Shown in pieces: positions 45,577-55,169 of a stretch of 64,000 nucleotides of DNA. Position numbers and translations under genes: made by a program. Every line of letters begins with the position of its first letter. The first letter of the stretch is position 1. Under the pieces are notes generated by a model, which searched no databases, was not told where the DNA came from, and saw only the letters and a list, made by a program, of their open reading frames with translations. This DNA comes from Lachnospiraceae bacterium (GTDB taxonomy: Bacteria > Bacillota_A > Clostridia > Lachnospirales > Lachnospiraceae): assembly GCA_024683935.1 (NCBI GenBank), contig JAIKXV010000123.1, forward strand, positions 1 through 64,000, written 5' to 3'.

Positions 45577-48012
45577 CTATGACTTGTTGAAAACTATTTC
45601 GCCGTTTTTCAGGTCGGCTTTTACCGTATCTCCCGAAGCGAATTCTCCTGAAAGCAGAGCCTCCGCAAGTGGATCCTCTATCATGTTCTGTATGGCCCTC
45701 TTCAAGGGTCTGGCTCCGTACTTTCTGTCGGAACCCTCTTCTATAACGTGCTTCTTCACCTTGTCCGGTATCTTCAGCGTGATGCCCATATTGCTCTTCG
45801 CCCTCTGTACCAGATCCTTTGACAGAAGGGTGACGATATCCTTCATGTCCTTATCATCCAGCTTCTTGAAGACTATAATATCGTCAATACGGTTAATGAA
45901 TTCGGGCTTGAAGATCCTTTTCACCTCATCCATCACGCCGCTCTTCATTTCCTTGAAATGATCGTCCCGGCTTTCGCCGGAATTGAATCCGAGCTTCTTC
46001 GGTTCAACAATTGACTGGGCTCCGGCGTTGCTGGTCATTATGATGACCGCATTTTTGAAGCTTACCTTCCGGCCCTTGGAATCGGTGATATGTCCGTCAT
46101 CCAATACCTGCAGGAGGACGTTAAACACATCCGGATGGGCCTTCTCTATTTCATCAAAGAGAACTACGGAGAAAGGATGTCTCCTTATCTTCTCCGCCAG
46201 CTGTCCGCCCTCGTCATGTCCCACGTATCCAGGAGGCGATCCTATCATCTTTGCCACGGAATGGGGCTCCATGAATTCCGACATATCCACCCTTATCATG
46301 TCTTTCTCGGATCCGAAGAGGGTTTCCGCCAAAGCCTTTGAAAGCTCTGTCTTTCCGACACCCGTCGGTCCGAGGAAAAGGAATGAACCTATGGGGCGGT
46401 TCGGATCCTTCAATCCCACACGCCCTCTGCGGACGGCCTTTGCCACTTTGGTCACCGCCTCGTCCTGTCCTATGATACGCTTATGCAGTGTCTTTTCCAA
46501 ACGCATAAGCCGGGTATTTTCTTCCTCCGTAAGCTTCGTAACCGGGATCTTCGTCCACATATGAACGATCTCCGCCACATCCTCCTCGGTCAGAACCTTC
46601 TTTCCGGATTCTTCCTTTCCGGCCTTCCGCTTATTTCTCCTCTCAAGCTTTTCCTTCAGCTTGTCCTCTTCACGCCTGATAACGGAAGCAGCGGCGAAAT
46701 CGCCGTTCTTAATGGCCTCTTCCTTTTCTTCGGATTTCTGTCTGATCTCCTCACGGAGTTTTTCCTCCGCAGGACTTAAAGCAGCCTTTGAGAGCTTCAG
46801 ATGGCTGGAGGCCTCGTCTATAACGTCTATTGCCTTGTCAGGCTGGAAACGGTCATTTATATATCTGGAGGAGAGCGATACCGCGGTCTTTACGGTCTCG
46901 TAGGGTATCTCTATACCGTGATGCTCCTCGTACTTATATTTGATGCCCATAAGGATATCTACCGTCTCCTCCTCTGTGGGCTCCTCTACGGTAACCGGCT
47001 GGAACCTGCGTTCCAGGGCCGCATCCTTTTCAATGTATTTCCTATATTCATCCAGGGTTGTGGCACCTATCAGCTGTATCTCGCCCCTGGCCATGGACGG
47101 CTTCAGTATATTGGATGCATCAAGGGTTCCCTCGGCACTTCCCGCACCTATAAGGGTATGTATCTCGTCCATAAAGATGATCACGTTTCCGGCGCTCTTC
47201 ACCTCCGCGATGACCTTCTTTATCCTTTCTTCGAATTCACCCCTGTATTTGCTTCCCGCCACCATTCCGGACATATCGAGGGAAACCACCCTCTTTTCCT
47301 GAAGGGTATCCGGTACGTTGCCGTTTGCGATCCTGACAGCCAGTCCTTCGGCTATCGCAGTTTTTCCGACTCCCGGCTCTCCCACGAGACAGGGATTATT
47401 CTTCGTCCTGCGGCTTAAGATCTGGATAACTCTCATTATCTCGTGCTCACGCCCTATAACTGGATCCAGTTCATCCTCTGCGGCCAGTGCCGTCAGATCC
47501 CTGGAATACATATCGAGCATCGGCGTTGAAGAACCCTTGCCGTTTCCGCTGACCTTCAGATCCTGTCTCATCAGGTTCGGATCTTCTCCTATGGCGTCGA
47601 GGGTCTCGGCATAGATCTTCGGAAGCTGGGCTCCAAGCGTATTAAGGAGACGGACAGCAATATTGTCCCCCTCCCTTATGAGGCTAAGCAGGATGTGCTC
47701 CGTACCCACCGCATCACATTTAAATCTCTGCGCTGCCTCTTCACTCATCTTCAGCACCTTGGACGCCCGGGGGGTCATGCCGTTTCTTTCCGAAACCATT
47801 ACGTCCGCACCGGGTGCCACCAGCTGGTCGATAAGCTCAGCTATCTGTTTTTCCTGTATCTTGTTGGAATTCAGCACATAGAAAGCAACTCCTCCGCCCT
47901 CTCTCAGGAGTCCCAAAAGGAGATGCTCAGTGCCTATATAATTCGCCTTGAACTCTGCTGCGCATTCTTTCGCAAGCTGCAACACGTGTCCGGCTTTTTC
48001 TGTGTATTTCAT
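45577..48012 (-). CDS. clpC: AAA+ unfoldase ClpC
   Basis: 811 residues. N-domain with paired repeats (KAGHVLQLAKECAAEF, GTEHLLLGLLREG and GTEHILLSLIREG), AAA-1 Walker A GEPGVGKTAIAEG, the M-domain (~410-480, charged coiled coil including a UVR-like KNGDFAAASVIRREED), and AAA-2 Walker A GPTGVGKTELSKAL. It feeds unfolded proteins to ClpP. The usual ctsR-mcsA-mcsB genes are not next to it, so CtsR-type control is not visible here. It is flanked by an acidic membrane protein gene (9-nt gap). Confidence 0.97.
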   Translation of the reverse strand: MKYTEKAGHVLQLAKECAAEFKANYIGTEHLLLGLLREGGGVAFYVLNSNKIQEKQIAELIDQLVAPGADVMVSERNGMTPRASKVLKMSEEAAQRFKCDAVGTEHILLSLIREGDNIAVRLLNTLGAQLPKIYAETLDAIGEDPNLMRQDLKVSGNGKGSSTPMLDMYSRDLTALAAEDELDPVIGREHEIMRVIQILSRRTKNNPCLVGEPGVGKTAIAEGLAVRIANGNVPDTLQEKRVVSLDMSGMVAGSKYRGEFEERIKKVIAEVKSAGNVIIFMDEIHTLIGAGSAEGTLDASNILKPSMARGEIQLIGATTLDEYRKYIEKDAALERRFQPVTVEEPTEEETVDILMGIKYKYEEHHGIEIPYETVKTAVSLSSRYINDRFQPDKAIDVIDEASSHLKLSKAALSPAEEKLREEIRQKSEEKEEAIKNGDFAAASVIRREEDKLKEKLERRNKRKAGKEESGKKVLTEEDVAEIVHMWTKIPVTKLTEEENTRLMRLEKTLHKRIIGQDEAVTKVAKAVRRGRVGLKDPNRPIGSFLFLGPTGVGKTELSKALAETLFGSEKDMIRVDMSEFMEPHSVAKMIGSPPGYVGHDEGGQLAEKIRRHPFSVVLFDEIEKAHPDVFNVLLQVLDDGHITDSKGRKVSFKNAVIIMTSNAGAQSIVEPKKLGFNSGESRDDHFKEMKSGVMDEVKRIFKPEFINRIDDIIVFKKLDDKDMKDIVTLLSKDLVQRAKSNMGITLKIPDKVKKHVIEEGSDRKYGARPLKRAIQNMIEDPLAEALLSGEFASGDTVKADLKNGEIVFNKS

Positions 48013-48021
48013 AGTATTTCT

Positions 48022-49629
48022 TTACTTCTTCACATCCAGGAATTCAAAGTCAAAATCTTCGTCAAAATCAAACTCGGGCTTGCTTCTCTTTTCCTGCCGT
48101 ATATCTTTCCTTGTAATGCTTCTGTGTCTTACGCTTTCACGAGGTCCTTCGGGCTCATCCTCCTCTTCATCATCTTCGTATTCGTCCTCATCCTCGTCTT
48201 CGTAATCGTCCTCGTCGTCCTCTTCGTAATCATCTTCGAAATCTTCGTCATCCTCCGGCTCATCCTCCAGAAGATAGGCTCTCTCGCCCCTGCCGATGTT
48301 CTTTCTCTCCTTCGCCTTGGCCCTCTTTCTCATGGCCTCTTCTTCGGGATCTTCTTCATCCTCGTCATATTCATCGCCGCGGCGGTTAAGCATCATGTTC
48401 ACCAGAACGAATAAACTGATAACAAGGAAGATCGCAAGTACTATTATGATAAAAAGCCTGGTTCTTGAGAGCTTCTTGTATTTCGTCAGGGTTTCAGATT
48501 CGCCCTTGGGAATATCCACGTATCTCTGATATGTTCCCCTCTCTATGTCATAGAGATAGAATCCTAAATTACCGCTCTCATCAATCGCGTAGAGCAGACA
48601 GAATTCCTTCGGCTGAGCCTGTATCAGTCCGGATGCATTGGTGTGGGCTATAGAGTCAAGTGTCAGCATGGAGTTGTCATCCTCGCCGCTGTCTCCCATC
48701 GCCGAATTGTCAACCTTATCTCCGCTGTCTTCCACCGCAGGATTATCAACTGCTGCACCGCCATCGTCACCGCTGTCCTCAGCAGGCATATCCACTGCTT
48801 CAGCACCGTCATCTGCCGGAGCTGCGGATACATCACCGGCACTCCCTCCCCTGGCTGCCTCTCCGGCATTCAGGTTCAGCTCGGCTGCATATACCTTTAC
48901 TCCGAAAAGTGAAGCTTCCTTCTTGCTTTCATCTTCCTCTTTATCGGACTTCTCATCCTTTTCAGACCCATCCTTTTCGGACTCTTCCTCTTCAACGGTC
49001 TGTTCCGGCAGGGACCATGCTGTTGCGGTCTTGCTGCCCCACTGGAGCCTGTGCTTTGAGAAACCGTCGGGTCCCACCACATTGTCGCCGGGATCCAGGA
49101 TGATGATGTACCTTCCGGGAGCCCCGTCTATCATGATCATGTCGGACATTTTGGCGTTTTCCGTGGTGTCGCAGAGATAGAATTCGCCGTTGCCGCCGTT
49201 CTCATCCGTGAGGTACGCCAGAGTCACTGTGAGTCCCGCTGCACCTATCGTGGCGCTCTTGCTTGTCATATAGGCGAGCATTACTTGCTGTCCCTGATAA
49301 TCCACGGTCTTTACCGCAAATCCTTCGGGAACCTCGCTTGCAGGGAAGGAAAGCGCCAGATACTTGCCGTCGATATTGGTACTGATATCACTGGGAACAA
49401 CAGTTTCCAGTGCGGCCTGGGCCGCCTCTGCCTGGGCAAGGGCTTCTTCTTCGCTTAATTCGCCCTCTTCTCCGGCTTCGGGATTCTCTTCACCGCCTTC
49501 GCCTTCTTCTCCCGCCGCTTCCTCTGCCGGTGCTTCTTCGGCATAGATAGGGTTCGGTACGGCTGCTGTCATAAGCATCGCCATTAAAAGGAATGCCAGC
49601 AGCCTGAATCTTGTTTTTTCCGCCTTCAT
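48022..49629 (-). CDS. secreted/membrane protein with highly acidic ends
   Basis: 535 residues. Signal peptide 1-30 (LLAFLLMAMLMTAAVPNPIYA), Glu-rich stretch 31-75, a structured region (~85-205, with FPASEVPEGFAVKTVDYQGQ and PGRYIIILDPGDNVVG), a Ser/Asp/Ala-rich linker, then a membrane helix near 395 (LFIIIVLAIFLVISLFVLV) and a cytoplasmic tail composed largely of Glu and Asp with short basic ends. No family recognised. The cytoplasmic tail could bind basic partners. It lies in a run with clpC and a cell-wall hydrolase, suggesting an envelope task. Confidence 0.6.
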   Translation of the reverse strand: MKAEKTRFRLLAFLLMAMLMTAAVPNPIYAEEAPAEEAAGEEGEGGEENPEAGEEGELSEEEALAQAEAAQAALETVVPSDISTNIDGKYLALSFPASEVPEGFAVKTVDYQGQQVMLAYMTSKSATIGAAGLTVTLAYLTDENGGNGEFYLCDTTENAKMSDMIMIDGAPGRYIIILDPGDNVVGPDGFSKHRLQWGSKTATAWSLPEQTVEEEESEKDGSEKDEKSDKEEDESKKEASLFGVKVYAAELNLNAGEAARGGSAGDVSAAPADDGAEAVDMPAEDSGDDGGAAVDNPAVEDSGDKVDNSAMGDSGEDDNSMLTLDSIAHTNASGLIQAQPKEFCLLYAIDESGNLGFYLYDIERGTYQRYVDIPKGESETLTKYKKLSRTRLFIIIVLAIFLVISLFVLVNMMLNRRGDEYDEDEEDPEEEAMRKRAKAKERKNIGRGERAYLLEDEPEDDEDFEDDYEEDDEDDYEDEDEDEYEDDEEEDEPEGPRESVRHRSITRKDIRQEKRSKPEFDFDEDFDFEFLDVKK

Positions 49630-49651
49630 TTTAAGATAATCCTTTCATCCG

Positions 49652-51196
49652 TCAGTTTAGTGACGCCGGTTTATCCGGCATCTTGTCATAAACCGGTATT
49701 AAAAATTCTCCTCTGGATACAGCGGCTGAATCCGTCTTGTATCCCTGGTAAACATGCTTGGCCTCATTATGGGGCGCATATATACTCGTCATATAATGAT
49801 GATAATATGAACCGTTCTTAAAGAAAAATCTCTGCTTGTACAGTGTATCCTGTTTATGGGCACTGCTGTAGAAATATTCATCCGCCAGATGGTCTATTCC
49901 CGCGTTAATGGATTTTACCCTGGTATTCCATCCCATTTTCTTTGCATGGGCAAGGCCGTTCACCGTGGGATTGGCTCCGTTCGCCTGGATATTAAAGTAA
50001 TTATAAAATCCTTCATAACCGGAATAATTGCCGTTTATCAGGTCGTCCCCTGCGGGATTACCATGCTCCTGCCTCATCCTCGCAGCGATCAGGTAGGGAT
50101 TCACTGCCTTTCCGGTGGATTTACTGTATACAAGGGATGAATAGGTAGTGCTCTCATTCTGTATCGCTCCGGTCATTGATGTTGTAGAAAGGATGTTCTT
50201 TACGCCTTCTTCGGTTGTACCCTTGGTTTCCGTACCCGACAGGAACATGAAGAAGGAGGTGTGCAGCTTATAATCCGGAGTAACCATGAAGTTTCTGGGA
50301 TCCATATAGTAGGCCACTACTTTCCTGGAAGCCGCAGTCCAGAAAAGGGATACCTCTCCGTGTCCGATATTCATGAGGGTAGCGTCCCCTCTTGGGGGAG
50401 CATTCAGGGTTGTCTCCACATCCCTTATATCATCTGCAGCTCCGTCCGAACCGATACCCGTAAGGCTTGCGGAGTCATCATCCACGCTCTGTATCATGCT
50501 TATTCCGGTCTCCGCATCCACGCAGTTATCAAAGGTCATTCCGGGTGCCGGATTATAGGCCTTGAATGTCCACTGGGGATAGAGATCGTGTATGGCACAG
50601 AGATTTGGTATGTAGCTCTCCGGGAAACCTGCGTTCCGAAGCTCATTCTCATAATCATCGGTATTTAGATAATCGTATCTGATATAACCCCTTGAAACAC
50701 TGTTCACGGGATCAAGGGTTACGTCAAACCAGTAGTATCCGCTGTCATCATCATAGCATACAGACTGGACCGTACAGGCTGTACCGTATTTAAGGGTACA
50801 GAGCGTGGGGCTCTTATCCCCGGGTGCGGATTTGATCTTCACATCCTCATAGGCAGTCTGGTAAACACTTCCGGGAACCGTTTCCGCTGCGGATCTACCG
50901 CTCTTTACAAAGTCATACCTTAAGTATCCGCTGAAATCAGGGGAGTTAGAGCTCACCTGATACCAGGTCATGCCGTCGGAACCGGTCTTTTCCTCGTTTA
51001 TAGTGACTTTGATGCCGGAATTCAGCCGCTTTATGATATTGCCGTTCACCATGGCGTCTCTCAGCTGTATTCCCGTTCCGGAGGTCACTCCGGTCCTGGT
51101 TTCTGCCAATACTGCAGTAGATGACAGCATCAGCACGAATATAAGCACTATAGGAAAAAGTATTCTTTTTATATTCCTATTCGTCTTTGTATCCAA
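49652..51196 (-). CDS. secreted SH3-domain N-acetylglucosaminidase
   Basis: About 515 residues from TTG 51194-51196, the first start giving a clean signal peptide (RILFPIVLIFVLMLSSTAVLA); the open frame reaches 51331 but overlaps the upstream gene with no signal. Two or three SH3b-like regions (GTGIQLRDAMVNGNIIKRL, YEDVKIKSAPGDKSPTL) precede a LytD/Mannosyl-glycoprotein glucosaminidase-type domain with AARMRQEHG (catalytic Glu) and GYEGFYNYFNIQANG. It cleaves peptidoglycan glycan strands. The start overlaps the end of the zinc-ribbon gene, so translation is coupled; the non-ATG start needs confirmation. Confidence 0.8.
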   Translation of the reverse strand: MDTKTNRNIKRILFPIVLIFVLMLSSTAVLAETRTGVTSGTGIQLRDAMVNGNIIKRLNSGIKVTINEEKTGSDGMTWYQVSSNSPDFSGYLRYDFVKSGRSAAETVPGSVYQTAYEDVKIKSAPGDKSPTLCTLKYGTACTVQSVCYDDDSGYYWFDVTLDPVNSVSRGYIRYDYLNTDDYENELRNAGFPESYIPNLCAIHDLYPQWTFKAYNPAPGMTFDNCVDAETGISMIQSVDDDSASLTGIGSDGAADDIRDVETTLNAPPRGDATLMNIGHGEVSLFWTAASRKVVAYYMDPRNFMVTPDYKLHTSFFMFLSGTETKGTTEEGVKNILSTTSMTGAIQNESTTYSSLVYSKSTGKAVNPYLIAARMRQEHGNPAGDDLINGNYSGYEGFYNYFNIQANGANPTVNGLAHAKKMGWNTRVKSINAGIDHLADEYFYSSAHKQDTLYKQRFFFKNGSYYHHYMTSIYAPHNEAKHVYQGYKTDSAAVSRGEFLIPVYDKMPDKPASLN

Positions 51197-51656
51197 GGAA
51201 TCTCTTCCGTCCTTCTTCTCCAATATTGATATCGGTGGCCACACCGAACATGCTGTCCTTCTTTTCTTCGAGGGCTTCCCTTTCCCTCTTCTTTTTCGCT
51301 GCGGCAACGGCGATCTTTGAGCAGGCTTCACAGTATCTGCCTGATAAAATTGCCTTTCCGCAGCCCTCGCACTGAAGGAAGGTTCTGGAGTCTTCCCTGA
51401 TCTCCAGCTTCTCCTCCCGGAGCATATTCTTGATCTCTCCCTCGCTCACGCCGGTAGCCCTGGAAACAGTGGCCGATGTGGCTCCGGGATTTACCTCTAA
51501 ATAATTCCTTACGATGCCGTAATCATCATACATCAGATGATTGCATCTTTCACAGGCATATTCCCCTATTCCCTTGTACTTCAAGGGACCGCCGCATTTC
51601 TCGCAGCTTTGCGGCGGATGATAATTATGCAGATATGTTTCTTCCGGGAAACTCAT
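51177..51656 (-). CDS. zinc-ribbon protein with MerR-like helix-turn-helix (YvyF/TIGR03826-like)
   Basis: 159 residues. First Cys set CEKCGGPLKYKGIGEYACERC, then a winged-helix-like segment (GIVRNYLEVNPGATSATVSRATGVSEGEIKNML), second Cys set QCEGCGKAILSGRYCEAC, then a charged tail. The layout recalls the flagellar-operon protein YvyF, but no flagellar genes lie here. It overlaps purD by four bases (ATGA) and the glucosaminidase start, so it is part of the pur run. Its function is unproven. Confidence 0.65.
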   Translation of the reverse strand: MSFPEETYLHNYHPPQSCEKCGGPLKYKGIGEYACERCNHLMYDDYGIVRNYLEVNPGATSATVSRATGVSEGEIKNMLREEKLEIREDSRTFLQCEGCGKAILSGRYCEACSKIAVAAAKKKREREALEEKKDSMFGVATDINIGEEGRKRFLGYKDE

Positions 51657-52924
51657 GCTTCGTCTATTGCCTTTCCTATATCTCTTCTGAAATATTTATT
51701 ATCGAAATCCACCCAGGTAACCGCCTCATAGGCATTGGAACGGGCCCTGTGCAGGTCTGATCCCTTGGCTGTAACGCCGAGAACCCTTCCCCCGTTTGTG
51801 ACTATGCCCTTTGAGGTCTTTTTCGTACCTGCATGGAAGCAGTAGTACTCGTCTTTGTCGTTAAAATGTTCCAGCCCCTTTATCACATGCCCCTTGGTGT
51901 ATTTAACCGGATATCCGTCGCTGGCCAGAACCACGCAGACTGCGGCGTTATCCTCAAACTCCAGCTTAATCTTGCCGAGAGTCCCGTCAATACAGGCTTC
52001 CATCACGTCCACGATATCGTTCTTCATCCTGGGGAGCACCACCTGTGCTTCCGGATCGCCGAACCTGGCATTGTACTCCAGCACCTTCGGGCCGTCCTCA
52101 GTCAGCATCAGGCCGAAGAAGATAACTCCCTTGAACTCCCTGCCCTCAGCCTTCATGGCGTCCACCGTCGGCTGGAAAATATTCTTTTTGCAGAGATCAT
52201 TGACCTTTTTCGTATAGAAGGGTGAAGGAGAGAAGGTTCCCATTCCTCCGGTATTTAGCCCGGTATCCCCGTCCCCGGCCCTCTTATGGTCCTGTGCGGA
52301 TGACATTATCTTTATCGTCTTTCCGTCACAGAAGGTCAGCACCGATACTTCCCGGCCCGTCATGAATTCCTCTATGACCATCTTGTTCCCGGCAGTACCG
52401 AATTTCTTGTCCAGCATGATCTCCTTCACGCCGTTGCGGGCTTCATCCATGGTATTGCAGATAAGCACACCCTTGCCGAGAGCCAGCCCGTCCGCCTTCA
52501 GTACTATGGGGAATTTCACTTTATCCAGATATGAAAGTGCCGAAGCCGCATCGGTAAATACCTCGTATCCCGCCGTAGGTATGCCGTATTTCTTCATGAG
52601 ATCCTTGCTGAAGGCCTTTGACCCCTCTAATATGGCCGCTTTCTTTTCCGGTCCGAAGGCTCTGATGCCTGCCTCCTTAAAGGCGTCCACCAGTCCTCCC
52701 ACCAGGGGATCGTCGGGACCCACTATGGCCAGATCTATCTCGTGCTTCTTTGCGAATTTAACCAGGCGGTCGAATTCCATAACTTTTATATCGACACATT
52801 CGGCTATTTCTCCAATACCGGCATTTCCCGGAGCACAGTAGAGCCTGCCGCATTTAGGACTCTTTTTTACAGCATCTGCTATGGCGTGTTCTCTTCCGCC
52901 GCCGCCAACGATAAGGATGTTCAT
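51653..52924 (-). CDS. purD: phosphoribosylamine-glycine ligase
   Basis: 423 residues. It makes GAR from phosphoribosylamine, glycine and ATP. ATP-grasp fold with N-terminal VGGGGREHAIA, GPDDPLVGGL, KADGLALGKGV, HKRAGDGDTGLNTGGMGTFSP and EYNARFGDPEAQVVLPRM. It overlaps purN and the zinc-ribbon gene by four bases each. Confidence 0.97.
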   Translation of the reverse strand: MNILIVGGGGREHAIADAVKKSPKCGRLYCAPGNAGIGEIAECVDIKVMEFDRLVKFAKKHEIDLAIVGPDDPLVGGLVDAFKEAGIRAFGPEKKAAILEGSKAFSKDLMKKYGIPTAGYEVFTDAASALSYLDKVKFPIVLKADGLALGKGVLICNTMDEARNGVKEIMLDKKFGTAGNKMVIEEFMTGREVSVLTFCDGKTIKIMSSAQDHKRAGDGDTGLNTGGMGTFSPSPFYTKKVNDLCKKNIFQPTVDAMKAEGREFKGVIFFGLMLTEDGPKVLEYNARFGDPEAQVVLPRMKNDIVDVMEACIDGTLGKIKLEFEDNAAVCVVLASDGYPVKYTKGHVIKGLEHFNDKDEYYCFHAGTKKTSKGIVTNGGRVLGVTAKGSDLHRARSNAYEAVTWVDFDNKYFRRDIGKAIDEA

Positions 52925-53544
52925 TCAATCTCTGCCTTTCCGTCTGAAACCTTTACTCTGCCCGCTGCAATGAGATCCACGGCCTCGGGAAGTATCTTCC
53001 ACTCGGCCTCCTCCATAACCCTTTTCTGCAGTACTTCGGGAGTATCTCCCTTTTTCACTTCCACTGCTTTCTGCAGGATTATGGGACCGCTGTCGCAGCC
53101 CTCGTCCACAAAATGGACAGTTGCCCCTGTGATCTTTACTCCCCGTTTTAATGCTTCTTCATGAACCTTCAGCCCGTAATACCCCACTCCGCAGAAGGAG
53201 GGAATGAGTGAAGGATGAATGTTTATTATCCTGTTCTCGTACTTTTTTACCAGTTCCTCCGGGAGAACCGTAAGGAACCCGGCCAGTACCACAAGATCCG
53301 CTTCCGATCTGTCTATGCTGTCTATAAGGGCTCTGTTAAAAGCTCCGGCGCTGTCAAAGGCGGATCTGGCCACCACCTCGGAAGGTATGCCTGCCTTTGC
53401 CGCTCTGTCCAGGGCCTTAACCCCCTGCTTACTACTGATAACCTTTACTATACGGGCATTTCTGATAAGTCCCGACTCTGTTCCGTCGATAAGAGCCTGC
53501 AGATTCGTACCTCCTCCGCTTACCAGCACCGCTATCTTCAGCAT
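52921..53544 (-). CDS. purN: phosphoribosylglycinamide formyltransferase
   Basis: 207 residues. It transfers formyl from 10-formyl-THF to [30 protein letters not shown], the catalytic Asn-His region [12 protein letters not shown] and the Asp region [14 protein letters not shown]. The first residues overlap purM by seven bases. Confidence 0.96.
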   Translation of the reverse strand: MLKIAVLVSGGGTNLQALIDGTESGLIRNARIVKVISSKQGVKALDRAAKAGIPSEVVARSAFDSAGAFNRALIDSIDRSEADLVVLAGFLTVLPEELVKKYENRIINIHPSLIPSFCGVGYYGLKVHEEALKRGVKITGATVHFVDEGCDSGPIILQKAVEVKKGDTPEVLQKRVMEEAEWKILPEAVDLIAAGRVKVSDGKAEIE

Positions 53545-54569
53545 AGCTCCACGCCCTTCTCATCGGATGAAACGGTCTCTCCGATGATATATGCCTTTTC
53601 ACCGGCATCTTCCATGGCTTTCACGGTCCTGTCAGCATCTGCAGGATCCACTGCCACCATCATTCCGATACCCATATTGTATGTATTGTACATCACATGC
53701 TCTTCCACGCCTCCGTCTCCGGATATCATTCCGAATACGGGAGGGATGGGATAAGATGCCTTCTTTATCCTGGCCTTTATGCCCTCCGGAAGCATCCTGG
53801 GCACATTTTCATAGAAGCCTCCGCCGGTAATGTGGCTGCAGCCCTTTACCTTCACACCCGCTTCACGCACTGACTTCATGGCCTTCACATAGATCTTTGT
53901 GGGCTCTATCAGCGCTTCACCCAGGGATGAACCCAGTGAATCGAAATAGCGGTTAAGGCTCTTCTCATTCATCGTAAACACCTTGCGGACCAGGGAGAAA
54001 CCGTTTGAATGAACGCCGCTTGACGCCATTCCGATTATCACATCCCCCGGCACTATACCGGATCCGTCCGTCATGTCCTGACGATCCGTGATGCCTACCG
54101 CAAATCCCGCGAGATCGTACTCGTCCTCCGGATAGAAACCGGGCATCTCGGCGGTCTCGCCTCCTATAAGGGCGGCTCCGCTCATCTTACAGCCCTCTGC
54201 CACACCCTTTACTATGGCAGCTATCTTTTCCGGATAATTCTTTCCGCAGGCAATGTAATCCAGGAAGAATAAGGGTTCTCCCCCCGCGCAGGCTATGTCG
54301 TTCACGCACATTGCCACACAGTCTATGCCGACCGTATCATGCTTATCCAGTATGAATGCTATCTTCAGCTTGGTACCGACTCCGTCGGTCCCCGACACCA
54401 GGGTGGGTTCCTTCATTCCCATGAAGCTCTTTAATGAAAAGGCTCCGGAAAAGCCCCCGAGACCTCCCATAACCTCAGGTCTCATGGTGTCTTTCACATA
54501 TTCCTTTATAAGCTCAACCGAACGGTATCCGGCTTCGATATCCACTCCGGCACTTTTATAATCGTTCAT
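53538..54569 (-). CDS. purM: phosphoribosylformylglycinamidine cyclo-ligase
   Basis: 343 residues. It closes the AIR ring from FGAM and [64 protein letters not shown] and [15 protein letters not shown] are the family motifs. It overlaps purE by four bases. Confidence 0.97.
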   Translation of the reverse strand: MNDYKSAGVDIEAGYRSVELIKEYVKDTMRPEVMGGLGGFSGAFSLKSFMGMKEPTLVSGTDGVGTKLKIAFILDKHDTVGIDCVAMCVNDIACAGGEPLFFLDYIACGKNYPEKIAAIVKGVAEGCKMSGAALIGGETAEMPGFYPEDEYDLAGFAVGITDRQDMTDGSGIVPGDVIIGMASSGVHSNGFSLVRKVFTMNEKSLNRYFDSLGSSLGEALIEPTKIYVKAMKSVREAGVKVKGCSHITGGGFYENVPRMLPEGIKARIKKASYPIPPVFGMISGDGGVEEHVMYNTYNMGIGMMVAVDPADADRTVKAMEDAGEKAYIIGETVSSDEKGVELC

Positions 54570-55069
54570 GAGTATCCCTTTCTTCCCGCACTTTTCAGCT
54601 TTTCATCCTTTTTCAGGACCTCTTCCTTCATGTTCTCAGAATAGTCCTTCAGCTTTGAAAGCAGGCTCTCATCGCTTACTGACAGTATCTTTGCCGCAAG
54701 CAGTCCCGCATTCTTCGCACCGTCAATGGCCACAGTGGCAACGGGTATCCCCGGCGGCATCTGGAGGATCGAATACAGGGCGTCCGTCCCGGAAAGGGAT
54801 TTGCTGTAAAGAGGCACGCCTATAACCGGCATCGGGAAAAGTGCTGCGCACATTCCGGGAAGGTGGGCTGCCATTCCGGCCCCGGCTATTATAACCTTTA
54901 TGCCCCTTTCTTCCGCACCCTCCGCCCATTTAAAGAAGATATCCGGCTCACGGTGTGCCGAGATTATATTCATTTCATAATCGATACCTAACTCGTCCAG
55001 CACGTCTGCCGCTTTATTCATAACGGCAAGATCCGAATCCGAGCCCATTACTATGCCTACCTTTGCCAT
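54566..55069 (-). CDS. purE: N5-carboxyaminoimidazole ribonucleotide mutase
   Basis: 167 residues, class I PurE. It moves the carboxyl group of N5-CAIR to give [32 protein letters not shown] (catalytic His), [15 protein letters not shown] and [11 protein letters not shown]. First gene of the purine run; no purK is adjacent. The start ATG 55067-55069 follows GGAAAGGCAGG. Confidence 0.97.
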   Translation of the reverse strand: MAKVGIVMGSDSDLAVMNKAADVLDELGIDYEMNIISAHREPDIFFKWAEGAEERGIKVIIAGAGMAAHLPGMCAALFPMPVIGVPLYSKSLSGTDALYSILQMPPGIPVATVAIDGAKNAGLLAAKILSVSDESLLSKLKDYSENMKEEVLKKDEKLKSAGRKGYS

Positions 55070-55113
55070 AGTCCTGCCTTTCCAAATCAGTATTAAGTGT
55101 TTTTAACTTATCC

Positions 55114-55156
55114 ACTATACCATATATAGTATGATTTTGCATCTGCTTTTGATCAA
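55114..55156 (-). promoter_or_regulatory. promoter and dyad upstream of purE
   Basis: TTGATC (55151-55156), 17-nt spacer and CATACT (55128-55133). A perfect 6-bp dyad (actata / tatagt, 55114-55119 and 55125-55130) overlaps the predicted -10 and start. It may be an operator. No purine riboswitch or PurBox-like element was recognised. Confidence 0.45.
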
Positions 55157-55169
55157 CAGCGTGCTTTTC

